Assembly: GCF_002027705.1 (NCBI RefSeq)
Contig: NZ_MBTG01000002.1
Location: 1 to 64,000, forward strand
Source: Paenibacillus ferrarius
Lineage (GTDB): Bacteria > Bacillota > Bacilli > Paenibacillales > NBRC-103111
Direction of reading: 5' to 3'
DNA: 64,000 nucleotides
Below are positions 35,923 through 45,177 of this stretch, piece after piece; position 1 is the first letter of the stretch, and each line of letters starts with the position of its first letter. Under the pieces are notes generated by a model. That model did not search any database and was not told the DNA's origin. It was given only the letters and a program-made list of their open reading frames with translations. A program made the position numbers and the translations under genes.

Positions 35923-36795
35923 TCACTCCGTTTCTCTTAACATACTAGCTAAATGTTGGCGAAGCCATGGCTCGAGATCAGCCCTTTTGTTTGCTTCTGA
36001 CAAAATCGCAGAAATGAACCCCCGATGGTTGCCAATATCCTGCCAATAACCTTTGACGCGGCAAGCATACAAGGCTTCTAGTTGATTCAACGAAATTAAG
36101 GCGTCTGTCAATTGTATTTCTTTGCCCACTCCTGCTTGCTGGTGCTCCAAGAAATCGAAAATGCGCGGAGTCAGAATATATCGACCCAACATGGCAAAAT
36201 CCGACGAGCATTCTTGAGAGGTTGGCTTCTCTACAAGATTAGTCACACTATAGATGCCTTCAAGTAAAGCTTTGGCTTCAATTATGCCATATTGGGAAAC
36301 GAGCTTTGCTTCTACTTCCTGCACGCCGATGATGGACGTTTGATATCGATTAAAATGCTGGATTAATTGCCCGATTGCAGGCATTTCCGCATCAAAAAAC
36401 GTATCCCCCAGCAAGACAGCAAAAGGTTCATTTTGAATGAATGCCCGCGCGCACCAAATCGCATGTCCTAAGCCCAGCGGCTCCGTTTGGCGAATATAAT
36501 GAAGATTAGCTAACTGCTTGGGCGCTTGTATACGCTGTAGAAGCTCAAGCTTTCCACTCGCTCTAAGATGATTCTCCAACTCAAACGCGCTGTCAAAATG
36601 ATCCTCGATTGCCTGCTTCCCTTTGCCTGTCACTATGATGATATCTTCGATGCCTGAAGCTACCGCTTCCTCAACAATATATTGAATGGTTGGTTTATCA
36701 ATGATAGGCAGCATTTCCTTAGGCAATGCTTTGGTCGCCGGTAGGAATCGCGTACCCAAACCTGCTGCTGGGATAATCGCTTTTCTAATTTTCAA
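35923..36795 (-). CDS. galU: UTP-glucose-1-phosphate uridylyltransferase
   Basis: Makes UDP-glucose from UTP and glucose-1-phosphate, the activated sugar for cell-wall polymers and glycans. The start is taken as TTG at 36795 (MKIRKAIIPAAG), 8 nt after GAAGG, matching the usual N-terminus; GTG at 36804 is possible. 290 residues, normal family length. Signature AIIPAAGLGTRFLPATKALPKEMLPIIDKP is the nucleotide-binding loop, followed by YIVEEAVASGIEDIIIVTGKGKQAIEDHFD, FAVLLGDTFFD and LVEKP. It heads a two-gene unit with a GT4 gene. Often named gtaB in Bacillus. Confidence 0.95.
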   Translation of the reverse strand: MKIRKAIIPAAGLGTRFLPATKALPKEMLPIIDKPTIQYIVEEAVASGIEDIIIVTGKGKQAIEDHFDSAFELENHLRASGKLELLQRIQAPKQLANLHYIRQTEPLGLGHAIWCARAFIQNEPFAVLLGDTFFDAEMPAIGQLIQHFNRYQTSIIGVQEVEAKLVSQYGIIEAKALLEGIYSVTNLVEKPTSQECSSDFAMLGRYILTPRIFDFLEHQQAGVGKEIQLTDALISLNQLEALYACRVKGYWQDIGNHRGFISAILSEANKRADLEPWLRQHLASMLRETE

Positions 36796-36968
36796 ACAAC
36801 TCACCTTCTCTCAAGTGCAATTTAAATGCTTTATATTCAGAATATGCAAGTCTCTTAGAAATGCCATGGACATCTATCTTTTTCGCTTAAAATATACTGG
36901 TTAAATCAGGTCCTAGCTCCGAAGAAGTCACCAGCTATGATTAATTTGCTGCTTCTGATCAATGTATA

Positions 36969-37006
36969 GGGGTTTCGCCAACAAAACCCGAAAAACGTAC
37001 GCTAAG
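36969..37006. repeat. Terminal inverted repeat of a Tn3-family transposon
   Basis: A 38-bp stretch starting GGGGTTTCGCCAAC and ending TACGCTAAG has the layout of Tn3-family ends (GGGG...CTAAG, as in Tn4430). It lies 35 bp beyond the end of the transposase remnant. The partner repeat was not found in the window. Confidence 0.75.
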
Positions 37007-37041
37007 CGAAAAATTCTTTTTCATAAGCCGGCTATTCCGTA

Positions 37042-37990
37042 CTACGCTAAGGAAATCCGGTTTATCATTTGTTTCACTTCATTTGAGTGGTGTTTGAGCG
37101 GTCGTAACCCTTTCAAAGAAGTAATTTGCTTCAAATCAAACTTATATTCACCTAAAAAATTAACGTGTTCCCATCCAAGTTGGAGTTGGTCTTGTAGAGC
37201 GCGTTCACGTAACTCGCCATGTTTACCGAAAAATATTGCTCTGGCCAAAGCGTTTATAGCTTCACCTTTTGTTCAAACCTCGGTGAATTTTTCGCCGAAG
37301 TGCCTCGCTCGAAAGGTAGTCCAAAATAAAGATGGTCTTTTCGATTCTTCTCCTCTCCCGAAGCGCTGTAGCCAAACTCTTCTGACGTGAGTAAGATCCA
37401 AGTTTCCCCATAATAAGCGATGCAGAAACCGTCCCTTCGCGAATAGAGTACGCTAACCGAAGTATATCGTCATAGTTTTCCAGGATTTCTTTGTATTTAT
37501 TTGACCGCACAGCAGCTTCTCAAGTTTCGGAAACTCGCTAGACTTCCCGATAGTGTAAAGTTTAGAATCAGAGGGGTCGCGCAATCGTGGTGCAAACCGA
37601 AAACTTAGTAGGTGGGTCAAACCAAATACTTGATCGGTATATCCAGCGGTATCGGTATAATGTTCTTCAATCCCTAAATCTGTTTTATGGTGCAGCAAAC
37701 CGTCAATGACGGTACCGTATCCCTAGCATTTGTATTAATCACTTTGGTATAAAAACTGGAGAATTGATCGCTTGCTAATCGATAAATTGTAGCTCCTTTT
37801 CCGGTGACATAATGCGGGTTAACATCGGCATGAAGCAAAGCCACACCGATCTGAGGGATGAAATCCTGCGAATAGACGAGCTTGCGTGAGGAAATTAAAT
37901 CATACCGAGGGAGCTTAATGAAGTATCCAATACTTCGAAATGCCTCGCGAGTTACTTTCCTAAAGTTCTTAAAATGTTCCCACGATATTC
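37042..37990 (-). pseudogene. Tn3-family transposase (TnpA) remnant
   Basis: The C-terminal part of a Tn3-type DDE transposase in at least three frames. In transcription order: ADVNPHYVTGKGATIYRLAS and SSFYTKVINTNARDT, then LGIEEHYTDTAGYTDQVFGL and FRFAPRLRDPSDSKLYTIG, then [20 protein letters not shown] and [20 protein letters not shown], then ARAIFFGKHGELRERALQDQ, and finally WEHVNFLGEYKFDL. All are Tn3 landmarks (SDQ-SPF-KVI, EHYTDT-GYTD, LGKLG, WEHVNLLGEY). Frameshifts separate the pieces, a segment between the last two is deleted, and the N-terminal half is absent. A dead transposon fragment next to one surviving terminal repeat. Confidence 0.88.
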
Positions 37991-38111
37991 AAAATCCTTT
38001 TCTTTCAATTCAAAAATCTTATTCTGCACCGTTATATTCATATATATTTCGCAATATACAAAAACACTTTAAGGAATAATCTATGTTAAGTGTTTTAGTA
38101 AATAATAATAG

Positions 38112-38157
38112 AAAGAAACCTTGTCGGGTAATTATCCTTGCAAGGTTTCTTTTGTTT
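38112..38157. terminator. Terminator-like hairpin
   Basis: AAGAAACCTTG / CAAGGTTTCTT stem, followed by TTGTTTTAT, between the transposase remnant and the HEPN-like gene. Confidence 0.6.
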
Positions 38158-38238
38158 TATATTTGTTCGATACGAGTGTGAGGCTGGAAACAGCATCATC
38201 GAATCGTTATTTTGTTCTGGGGGTTATGTATTTGCGAT

Positions 38239-39519
38239 TTAAATAATCCTACTATCCTCATGTTGTCTTGCAAACCAACGAATTACTTGGATTGCTACAA
38301 CTTTTAGACAGTCTGCGAATTCACTTAGTTGGTCATTTGGACACTCATTTCCCTTCAACTTGTAGTTCGTCTTAGCATGAGCAAGCATATTACGTGTATC
38401 CGAGACTGCATTAGCCAATTCGTCAAAACATGCAGAGCGCAACTCTTTATTGTCTCGATTCTTTTTCAGCTCATTATGCTTTTTCAAAAATACGGGCGCG
38501 GTATCAATAATATCAGCTAAATCACAACAGGTTTCTATTGTTAGCTTTATTGCTTGGTGATCTTTTTTATTATTTCGATGCTCGTCATATAACTTTTCCA
38601 ACTCCAAAATGTAAGTCGCATTAGGCTGAAGAACTTTAGGGCTGTACAGTTTCTTTAATACTGAGTCCAGCATTTCTTTGCGAATTACTGTTTGGGAAAC
38701 GTACTCGATTACCTTCGTATAATTAAGAATTCGAAACTCGTTATCTTGAACTTCATTACATGAGTTATAGATCTTGAGCAAAGATGAAATACCTTTCCCG
38801 CGCATGAGTGGCCGCATTTTTATTTGTTGCTTATTAAGAACCGCAACTTCATCTTCATCATCATAGTAATCAATACCCGTGATTCGGATTGATCGCTGAA
38901 CATTTAAGGGAAAGGTAGCTTGGAGTTCGAAGATATAAGATTGAACTATCTCTTCAAAAGTCTGGGGATCCATCTTATCCTTGGCTAGGACCTCAATAAA
39001 TGTTTCATTGCTTAACACAGGGGGATAATACTCATCATATTCTCCATCCATTGTAAGTCGAAGACCGAAACTAGTTAGCCCCTGTGTTATAGATATGTGA
39101 ATATCAGTATCGCCCCATTGTTGTTTTATACTATAAGAATGCTGATTGAGTTTTTCGAGTAGTATGAAATCGCAACTTACATGAACGAGATAGAGATATG
39201 GACTGATAAATTGCTTATTTTCCTCTATTCTTCCTTGTAGAGCATTTCTTATTGCTTGATAAAAATAACCAAATGAAATCTCCTCATCATCTTCAGAGTG
39301 AGGTAGTATAACTCTTATTTCCGTGTTGTCTGTAATATAAACATCTTCTTCAAAGTCTTCTTTATTCAAGAATTCTGTTAAGATGAAATCTTTTCCTAGA
39401 CTATATGGGTCTAAATCAATACTATCAACCATAAAATCTATATTATTTTCTTCACAATATAAAAATGTTTCATAAAATCTTTTTTTTAATTCTTCGGACT
39501 CAAACAATACTCTGCCCAT
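38239..39519 (-). CDS. HEPN-like protein with Rx4H motif, candidate RNase or defence effector
   Basis: A 426-residue soluble protein with ATG at 39519 after GGAGGGAT. The first 220 residues are acidic and beta-rich with no recognised family. Residues about 290-426 are helical and contain RNMLAHAK near residue 376, an R-x4-H motif that is the catalytic mark of HEPN ribonucleases, set in a typical context (a preceding FDELANAVSDT helix and a following helix with VAIQVIRWFA). HEPN proteins with large unknown sensor domains (such as ApeA-type) are often antiviral. It stands alone beside a Tn3 relic in an accessory region. Defence role is inference. Confidence 0.6.
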   Translation of the reverse strand: MGRVLFESEELKKRFYETFLYCEENNIDFMVDSIDLDPYSLGKDFILTEFLNKEDFEEDVYITDNTEIRVILPHSEDDEEISFGYFYQAIRNALQGRIEENKQFISPYLYLVHVSCDFILLEKLNQHSYSIKQQWGDTDIHISITQGLTSFGLRLTMDGEYDEYYPPVLSNETFIEVLAKDKMDPQTFEEIVQSYIFELQATFPLNVQRSIRITGIDYYDDEDEVAVLNKQQIKMRPLMRGKGISSLLKIYNSCNEVQDNEFRILNYTKVIEYVSQTVIRKEMLDSVLKKLYSPKVLQPNATYILELEKLYDEHRNNKKDHQAIKLTIETCCDLADIIDTAPVFLKKHNELKKNRDNKELRSACFDELANAVSDTRNMLAHAKTNYKLKGNECPNDQLSEFADCLKVVAIQVIRWFARQHEDSRII

Positions 39520-40039
39520 TGTAATATCCCTCCAAATTAAAAAAATCTTAATGGAGAGCTATGTCTTGCTATCTCCATGAAAAATTCGCTGATTTATCCT
39601 TTTCTATTTCAAGAAAGCAACTCAGTTATCCTGCTGTTCTAGCTTAATTGACGCAAAGTGCTCAAAGAAAATAAAGATTAGATTGGAGTCGTTGATTTAA
39701 TGCGTTTTTGAATTGAAAAATCGTCGGTTTTTGAAAAATAAGTTTTATACTGCCCCATTAGTTGAGAAGGCTGCCGTTCATAATGCTATCGGCAGCCTGA
39801 TGTCTATTCAGCAATATGTCTACGTTACCAAAACTCATTCGTACATATTCGCCGATTTTCATTTCTATTGTCATCACTTAAATCACCCACCAAGATTGAT
39901 TTTTTATCAATATACATTAAAGTGATAAACACTCATCTTTAACTTTTCGCGATAAAACACTTGCTGCAACCTTAAAAAAACAGATATTTATTGTTCATTC
40001 CCAACTCTCAAAAAGCGACGCATTGGTTTCGAAAACATT
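39520..40039. other. Half-kilobase without a supported gene
   Basis: Contains an inverted repeat AGGCTGCCG (39768-39776) / CGGCAGCCT (39790-39798). A 70-codon rightward frame across it lacks a ribosome binding site. Confidence 0.4.
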
Positions 40040-40680
40040 CAGTTGAATATGCTTGAAATTTATAGTGATAGGTGTAGCCTCTTAAATCAACGGTTATGTC
40101 GTTCTCACCTTCTACTGCCACAAACTCAATCTACGTTTTTTTAATACCTTTTTCAGTTGATGTTGCCTGTACTTCTTTTGAATTCAACTTAAAGCTGGCT
40201 CTGCTATCCTTTGGCAGTTGCAATTCAATTACTACTGTTTGACCTAACAATATACCTACGGATTCACCTTCATTGATTTTCGATTTTCAACATCTCCTCA
40301 TTACCATCTAAAGAATACACTGTACCTTCTAATTTATATATTTTAGCAGTCGGAGCACTTGTCTTTTCAGCAACACTCTTAGTAGTCACACCTTGCTTGT
40401 TTGTTTGAGTGGTGGAGTCAGATGAATCGTGCCCACTTTTTCCACCATTTCCAAATCCAACTTGTTTAGAGCCATCTTTGACCTGAGGAGCATCGGAAAC
40501 AGACTTATTCGATGAATTACCACCTGAAACACCTCCCTGTCCGAATGTATTATTGCCTCTTGTTACCACCGTTTGATGATTATTTGAGTTATCATCAGTA
40601 AAGGCTTTCCAAAGTTGAACTGGAATCCACCCAAATATGACACTGAACACAACTAAGCCAATTTAGGTGCTTCCTCTAAG
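40040..40680 (-). pseudogene. Frameshifted membrane-anchored low-complexity protein
   Basis: A leftward frame begins with a hydrophobic segment (IGLVVFSVIFGWIPVQLW), then a Gly/Ser/Asn/Lys-rich linker (GNNTFGQGGVSGGNSSNK; GFGNGGKSGHDSSDS) and a folded part (YKLEGTVYSLDGNEEMLKIE). After a frame change near 40275 the protein continues (EGESVGILLGQTVVIELQLP, ASFKLNSKEVQATST), meets a TAG, and resumes (IEFVAVEGENDITVDLRGYT). One indel and one nonsense change therefore break a single membrane-anchored protein of about 200 residues. Unknown function. Confidence 0.6.
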
Positions 40681-41106
40681 CCTGTGAGACCAATGCCGCC
40701 ATTGTTCGGCATAGCGTATTTCATAGGAAAAATTCTTACTTTACGCCGCTCACCCCATCGTTTGATGGTGCATATGTTTCCACAGGCTCTAACTTTAGAA
40801 CTGTACATTCGGAAGTTCGTCAGTTCAGTTTGTTTGAACATTCTCACCATATCCAGTTTTTCAGCCGCGCGGCATATCCATTGGCATACCTTTTCTATTA
40901 GAATGGCTCCAGCCTTCGTTCTGCCGAATCTACCTGTACTTCACATCTCATGTTCTGTTAAACATGACGCGCGCAGGAGTATTCGCGGGATGGTTTCGGG
41001 ATACTTGGTTCCGTCATTCCCATCCTCGGTTGTAAAGTTAAGATTACTCATTGCAATCTCCTGCTTTTCACGAAGTTGGTCGCTTATAGCAGAACTTGTC
41101 ATACTT
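40653..41106 (-). pseudogene. Broken unknown protein upstream of the anchored one
   Basis: The minus strand reads MSNLNFTTEDGNDGTKYPET followed by a TGA, and then continues as natural-looking protein (RTKAGAILIEKVCQWICRAA and ELTNFRMYSSKVRACGNICT) to a stop at 40653 near the next frame. The rightward 143-codon frame across the same DNA looks like its shadow. Not recognised; weakly supported. Confidence 0.35.
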
Positions 41107-41149
41107 ATCCGTTAGCTTAACCAGTCAAGCCGAATGGTCCGCGAGTGAA

Positions 41150-41350
41150 TACGGTATTATTTGACGTTTCTATACTTCATCGAAAACACGTGCAAAAACT
41201 TTATTTCCTTCAACATCTTGATACTGAAATTTAAATTGAGATTGGTGGAGAATATGGAATATGCTCTACTTGGGCTTTATATGGGTTGTTATATCTTATT
41301 ACTGCTTCTAATACTGCCCCCATTCCTCCAGCATACCCTATAGTTAACTT
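41150..41350 (-). pseudogene. Possible decayed leftward coding sequence
   Basis: Two frames give protein-like text (KLTIGYAGGMGAVLEAVIRY and QFKFQYQDVEGNKVFARVFD), joined only by a frame change and ending in a stop. A rightward frame from 41161 overlaps it. No family assigned. Confidence 0.3.
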
Positions 41351-41355
41351 AGTGA

Positions 41356-41655
41356 TTACCATACTTGCGTAACCACACCCAAAATACTCATCAAAACTAA
41401 TATACTAAGTTCGTGTTTGTTCACTTCAAGTTCTGTTAAGGTAATGTCAACAACGTATTCACCATCGTCATTGAATAATTCATAACACAACACATTATCT
41501 CCACATCGTCTTGTAGCATTGTTATTGTCAATATTCCGTCTTTCCTGTTCAACTTGCTCAGAGGTATAGAAAATTCCAAAACTATCTGCATGATTTTGCA
41601 TAAAACATAAATGTTTTTCTGTCCAGAGCGGAATGTCTTTTCTAATAATTTGCAT
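41356..41655 (-). CDS. Hypothetical protein
   Basis: A 99-residue protein. The ATG at 41655 lies 10 nt after AAAGGGGG. Mixed alpha/beta, acidic, with an internal EQVEQERRNIDNNN helix and a C-terminal segment (KHELSILVLMSILGVVTQVW) hydrophobic enough for membrane contact. No family recognised. Flanked by decayed genes and followed at a distance by the two-gene unit at 41867-42790. Confidence 0.55.
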   Translation of the reverse strand: MQIIRKDIPLWTEKHLCFMQNHADSFGIFYTSEQVEQERRNIDNNNATRRCGDNVLCYELFNDDGEYVVDITLTELEVNKHELSILVLMSILGVVTQVW

Positions 41656-41866
41656 TTTTTTGTTTCCCCCTTTAGGAATTTAACATAAAGTCTATATCAG
41701 CGAACTTCGCAAACACCTCAATACATTAATCATTCGTGAATTGGTCAAAGTATTCTGCCCGTAACTTGAGAAAAGGCAACCAATCCCCTTGGGCTGGCTG
41801 CCTTTTCATGATTATTATTGAACTCTCGTTCGCAGTTAGCTCAACAATTGTTTTATCACGCAAACT

Positions 41867-42340
41867 TCATTCATCATCAAAATCGTTTTCAACATGTTTG
41901 TTTAATTTGCGTAGTAAGTCTTCTTTGCTTATGCTATTAGTAAGAACTTTTTTAATTGAAATTGTATTAAGGTCCTCACTAACAACGTAAAACTGAATTT
42001 CGGCTTTATTATTAGCAACATCTCGTAATATTTTTATGTTTTCTTTTTTATTAAGAGGCACGAATCCAGCAACTGCGTAATTTAAATATTCAGATTCCAT
42101 ATTTGAGAAAATTGTATTTGAATAGGGAGCGATAATTATTGATATTCCATTAACTTCTCCACTATAAACACTAACTTCAACAGTTACTGATGAACTATTT
42201 TTAATTTCCGATGCTCTATACGCTTCAGTCTTTACAAATAAAACCAATACATCTTTAACTATTAGATATGCTGGCACATTAGTTTGAGTTGATCTTGCTA
42301 ATTCAATAATATCATCCATACTTAAAGAAGCATAACTCAT
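41867..42340 (-). CDS. Hypothetical protein, second gene of a two-gene unit
   Basis: A 157-residue soluble protein with ATG at 42340 after a modest GGGG element. It starts with a short helix (SMDDIIELARSTQTNVPAYL), followed by alternating strands (SVTVEVSVYSGEVNGISIII) and ends in a charged helix (SKEDLLRKLNKHVENDFDDE). It begins 24 bp after the stop of a two-helix membrane protein gene on the same strand, so the two are probably co-transcribed and may interact. No family recognised. Confidence 0.65.
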   Translation of the reverse strand: MSYASLSMDDIIELARSTQTNVPAYLIVKDVLVLFVKTEAYRASEIKNSSSVTVEVSVYSGEVNGISIIIAPYSNTIFSNMESEYLNYAVAGFVPLNKKENIKILRDVANNKAEIQFYVVSEDLNTISIKKVLTNSISKEDLLRKLNKHVENDFDDE

Positions 42341-42364
42341 ATCATAACCCCATTCTTTAGGATC

Positions 42365-42790
42365 TTAATCATTTAGTTGATTCAAAATTTCTTTAATAAA
42401 TCTGTCCTCTGCATTCTCCTTGGTTCTGAACTTTCTAATTAATGATGCAATTAACCATACAAAAGAAGCTAATGTCATTAAATAAAAAAGTGCTTGCCAC
42501 AATTCAGCTGAAATAATAATTTTTTTAAAATCAGTCGCAATAATTGCAGCAACAAGTGTTACAAACAATGATAAGGGCGTGATCCAGGCAGTTTTTGCAA
42601 TAAGGCCATCTTTATATTTAGTTAAAGCTAATTTTAATTTATCAGATGTTGTTAATACAACATCCTGATTTAAACTGTTATGTAATTTAGATTTGTCAGC
42701 ATAATACATTAATAAAGTATGTACACCAGGTACCTCTCCAGATGAAGAATCTAACGGAATATTAGAATTATTTTGCGTATCGATTGCCAT
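42365..42790 (-). CDS. Two-span membrane protein, first gene of a two-gene unit
   Basis: A 141-residue protein with ATG at 42790, 7 nt after AAGGGG. The N-terminal 65 residues are hydrophilic; two membrane spans follow (ITPLSLFVTLVAAIIATDF and ALFYLMTLASFVWLIASLI) with a short loop, then a charged C-terminal helix (FRTKENAEDRFIKEILNQL). Paired 2-TM proteins with a small soluble partner occur among membrane-acting defence effectors (SLATT-like layouts); that comparison is only by shape. Family not assigned. Confidence 0.65.
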   Translation of the reverse strand: MAIDTQNNSNIPLDSSSGEVPGVHTLLMYYADKSKLHNSLNQDVVLTTSDKLKLALTKYKDGLIAKTAWITPLSLFVTLVAAIIATDFKKIIISAELWQALFYLMTLASFVWLIASLIRKFRTKENAEDRFIKEILNQLND

Positions 42791-43438
42791 AGATTTTCCC
42801 CTTAAAAAATTATTTAACCTTTCAATTCAAAACTTTACTTCATTTCACATACTTAAACAACATTTATTAATTAAAACCTCATTTCTACTAGCGACGGAAC
42901 TAATTCACTGAGGCGATCGTTTATGTTTGATTCAGAATCAACTCTAGACTTCATTAATCCGATATCGTGAAACTTAAGGTAAAAGACATCCAGTGTAAGA
43001 GTCCCTGGCTCTCCTCTTTCCACTCATTAACTCTTATATAAACATTTCGGGGTAATCTTTTCGTAACGCATCGCAACATGAAGTTCATACCACTATGCAC
43101 TTCTCGTCCATACTGATATACTTTTACTGAAATTCGTAAGTTACTTCCGGAATTAAATTAGTATGAAGAACTGCTTCACCACATAGACCACAACAACCAT
43201 GGATCCTAAGATAACACTCTATACAAAGTTCTCCCTAGATTTAGAACAAACCTTAATACTTAATCATGTAAATGAATTTTGTCCTTTGGTAAATCAAAAA
43301 TAGGCAAGGATCACTTTTATCTTCAACTTATATATCTATTGATAATAAACTAAAGAAAAAAATGAAAGAACGAGATCCAATCTACTTTCTATCTTGCTTT
43401 ATTGAATCTCTTCTACTTGACTTGATAAAGAGAAATAA
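42791..43438. other. About 0.65 kb without a supported gene
   Basis: AT-rich, with no frame having a start and ribosome binding site. Confidence 0.5.
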
Positions 43439-43475
43439 CCAAAGAGGAGCAGGCTAACAGCCTACTCCTCTTTGG
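43439..43475. terminator. Bidirectional hairpin
   Basis: CCAAAGAGGAG-AGGCT / AGCCT-CTCCTCTTTGG, a 16-bp stem with one mismatch. Few T on either side. Confidence 0.6.
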
Positions 43476-43630
43476 TTCTAGTTAAATCAGGTTAATATAA
43501 TCCGAAATACTAATCAAATCTTGTGGAGAGAATATTTGTACATTTTCGCTCTTAACTGTAGTAGAAATGGAAGAAGGTTGGGATAGATTCAATTCTGGAT
43601 TGAACAATTTGTTTTTCTTTAGGAATGTCT

Positions 43631-43849
43631 TTACATTGTGGATTTTGAACTATAACAAAAAAATAAACCAAAGTAAATGTCTGGTTTGAAAGTAATTAAA
43701 TTTAAAATTAATTCTTGCCTTTTTTTGACTGAGAGCACTGAAGCAGCTAAAGACTTTGTTGTTGAAGAGTACTTATTACTTTGTAGGACTCTTGAAGCCT
43801 TTGAAGCCATGCTGTCTGAAGATACTTTACTTTGCCCTTTTGCTGCCAT
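43631..43849 (-). CDS. Small basic Ser/Lys-rich protein
   Basis: A 72-codon frame with ATG at 43849 and a weak GAGAAGTG site. The first 40 residues (GQSKVSSDSMASKASRVLQS and STTKSLAASVLS) resemble short conserved Firmicute proteins of the 'MSSKAS..VL....S...K.LAGSALSQ' type, whose role is not known to me. The hydrophobic tail (LILNLITF, YFGLFFCY) is atypical, so the 3' end may be damaged. Moderate support only. Confidence 0.4.
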   Translation of the reverse strand: MAAKGQSKVSSDSMASKASRVLQSNKYSSTTKSLAASVLSVKKRQELILNLITFKPDIYFGLFFCYSSKSTM

Positions 43850-43889
43850 AGCGGAATCACTTCTCTCAATAGAATTTTTTGTTACTAGT

Positions 43890-44510
43890 CTAGTACATAT
43901 TACTATATGTAGTATCTAAAATGTCGAAACATACATCATATAGTATATTACACATTAAATATTCAATGTGACATTGATGACCCCTCCACTGGCTGTTTGG
44001 ATTAGACAGGTGTCCAGAACTCGTCGACGTAACCTTATTTACAATGCCTGTCTGCTCCTCGGCTTCCTTTGAAACATAACGTAGATGTTGGGATAGTGAC
44101 TGTCCAAACGAAACCGCCGCCTCTTTTACACTCTCGATCTCATCTAGTGAAGTCGGAATATATACACTTCTTATCAATGTACAAAGCACGTCAACATGCC
44201 CCATTGATGCCCTTGCTGCCCAGAAGATCGAGAACGCTTATACTCTTGTGAATATGACGAAATTGAAGTAACGTGACTATTTACATTATCCAGTGTAGCA
44301 AATGGTACAAGAAAAGGATCCGCTTTGTTTAGCACAGTTTCAAACAAATGTAAAACATAATGGATCCGATCGAGTTGAATCTCATCACCAACTGAAACGC
44401 CATCCATCGCACGTGCTTCCGAAACTACTTGGATACTTAAACGAAGACTCTCATGCGTTGGATGTCTCTCAACTGAGATAGTATGACCAAAGAAGCACCT
44501 CTCTCCTTTA
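43890..44510 (-). pseudogene. Frameshifted unknown gene
   Basis: The minus strand gives GHTISVERHPTHESLRLSIQ and VSEARAMDGVSVGDEIQLDR, then FETVLNKADPFLVPFATLDN, to about 44210, and then, in another frame, GHVDVLCTLIRSVYIPTSLD and VKEAAVSFGQSLSQHLRYVS. The two frames join at GQQGHQWG / GHVDVL, so one indel breaks a gene of about 190 codons. The 5' end has AGGAGAGAGG but no start codon in the right frame, indicating a second lesion. Family not recognised. Confidence 0.5.
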
Positions 44511-44680
44511 TTTGTAGATATAAGGGTAATTTACCATATATGTGTAGAACAGTGGGAGGAGAAACTGCGTTAATCTGCCTGTTAGTTAGCGGAGAGAAGG
44601 ACTATCTCGCCTCAAGCCTTTGACTAAAATCAATGAACTCCCTAGATATTAAAAAGTGAATGTTCACAAAAGTAAACATC

Positions 44681-44777
44681 ACTAACGATCTCTATTTTCC
44701 ACTAACGGACTTTATTTTCCACTAACGATCTTTATTTTCCTTGATCACAACTAACGAACTTTATTTTCCTTGACCAC
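44681..44777. repeat. 20-bp direct repeats flanking the Tn7-like module (left side)
   Basis: Three head-to-tail copies of ACTAACGATCTTTATTTTCC-like sequence at 44681-44700, 44701-44720 and 44721-44740 and a fourth at 44750-44769. TTGATCAC (44741-44748) and TTGACCAC (44770-44777) follow copies 3 and 4. Position at one side of tnsC suggests transposase-binding sites of a transposon end; iterons are the alternative. Confidence 0.75.
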
Positions 44778-45177
44778 CTGTTTGTTTCACTCGATTTTTT
44801 CCCGATTTCTTTGCAACATACATCCTTCGTATATTGGTATCTATTAATGTCCGCGGGATAATTTCGAGGGCAGATGCTCCATGCGATTCTTTCAATTTAC
44901 TCTCGTAAATATACTGCTTTAGCCATAACGTACATCCTGACCATGGCCCTCTGTCCCGCCCAGTTACATGTATTAGTTATTAGTTAGGATAGCGATGTAG
45001 CTTCTAAAGATTGTTCGTAAAGTAAAAAACTATATTGAGGAAAGATGGAGGTTACTTTAAGCGTAACGCTTAACTGCTAATGCTAACAAATCTGGATCGT
45101 TGCTCTTTTGAAATAATCCAATAACAAAGTAAGACAACCAATCATTTGTGATCGGTTGCCTTTAATCTCGGTTGCTA
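44778..45177. other. Spacer between left repeats and tnsC
   Basis: No gene supported. A weak GGCAACC/GGTTGTC hairpin near 45130-45160 may end the tns transcript. Confidence 0.4.

Noticed and set aside
40684..41115. 143-codon rightward ORF
   Set aside because: Composition is like a reverse-strand shadow; the minus strand gives better protein, although that gene is broken too.
44500..44640. Rightward coding fragment with GGGAGGAG before it
   Set aside because: Short open text in both directions, no start codon at the right distance; could not choose a strand.
44681..44769. CRISPR array or plasmid iterons
   Set aside because: Units are 20 bp with no spacers between the first three, so not CRISPR; no Rep gene is nearby. 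Transposon-end sites are the better reading, though iterons are not fully excluded.
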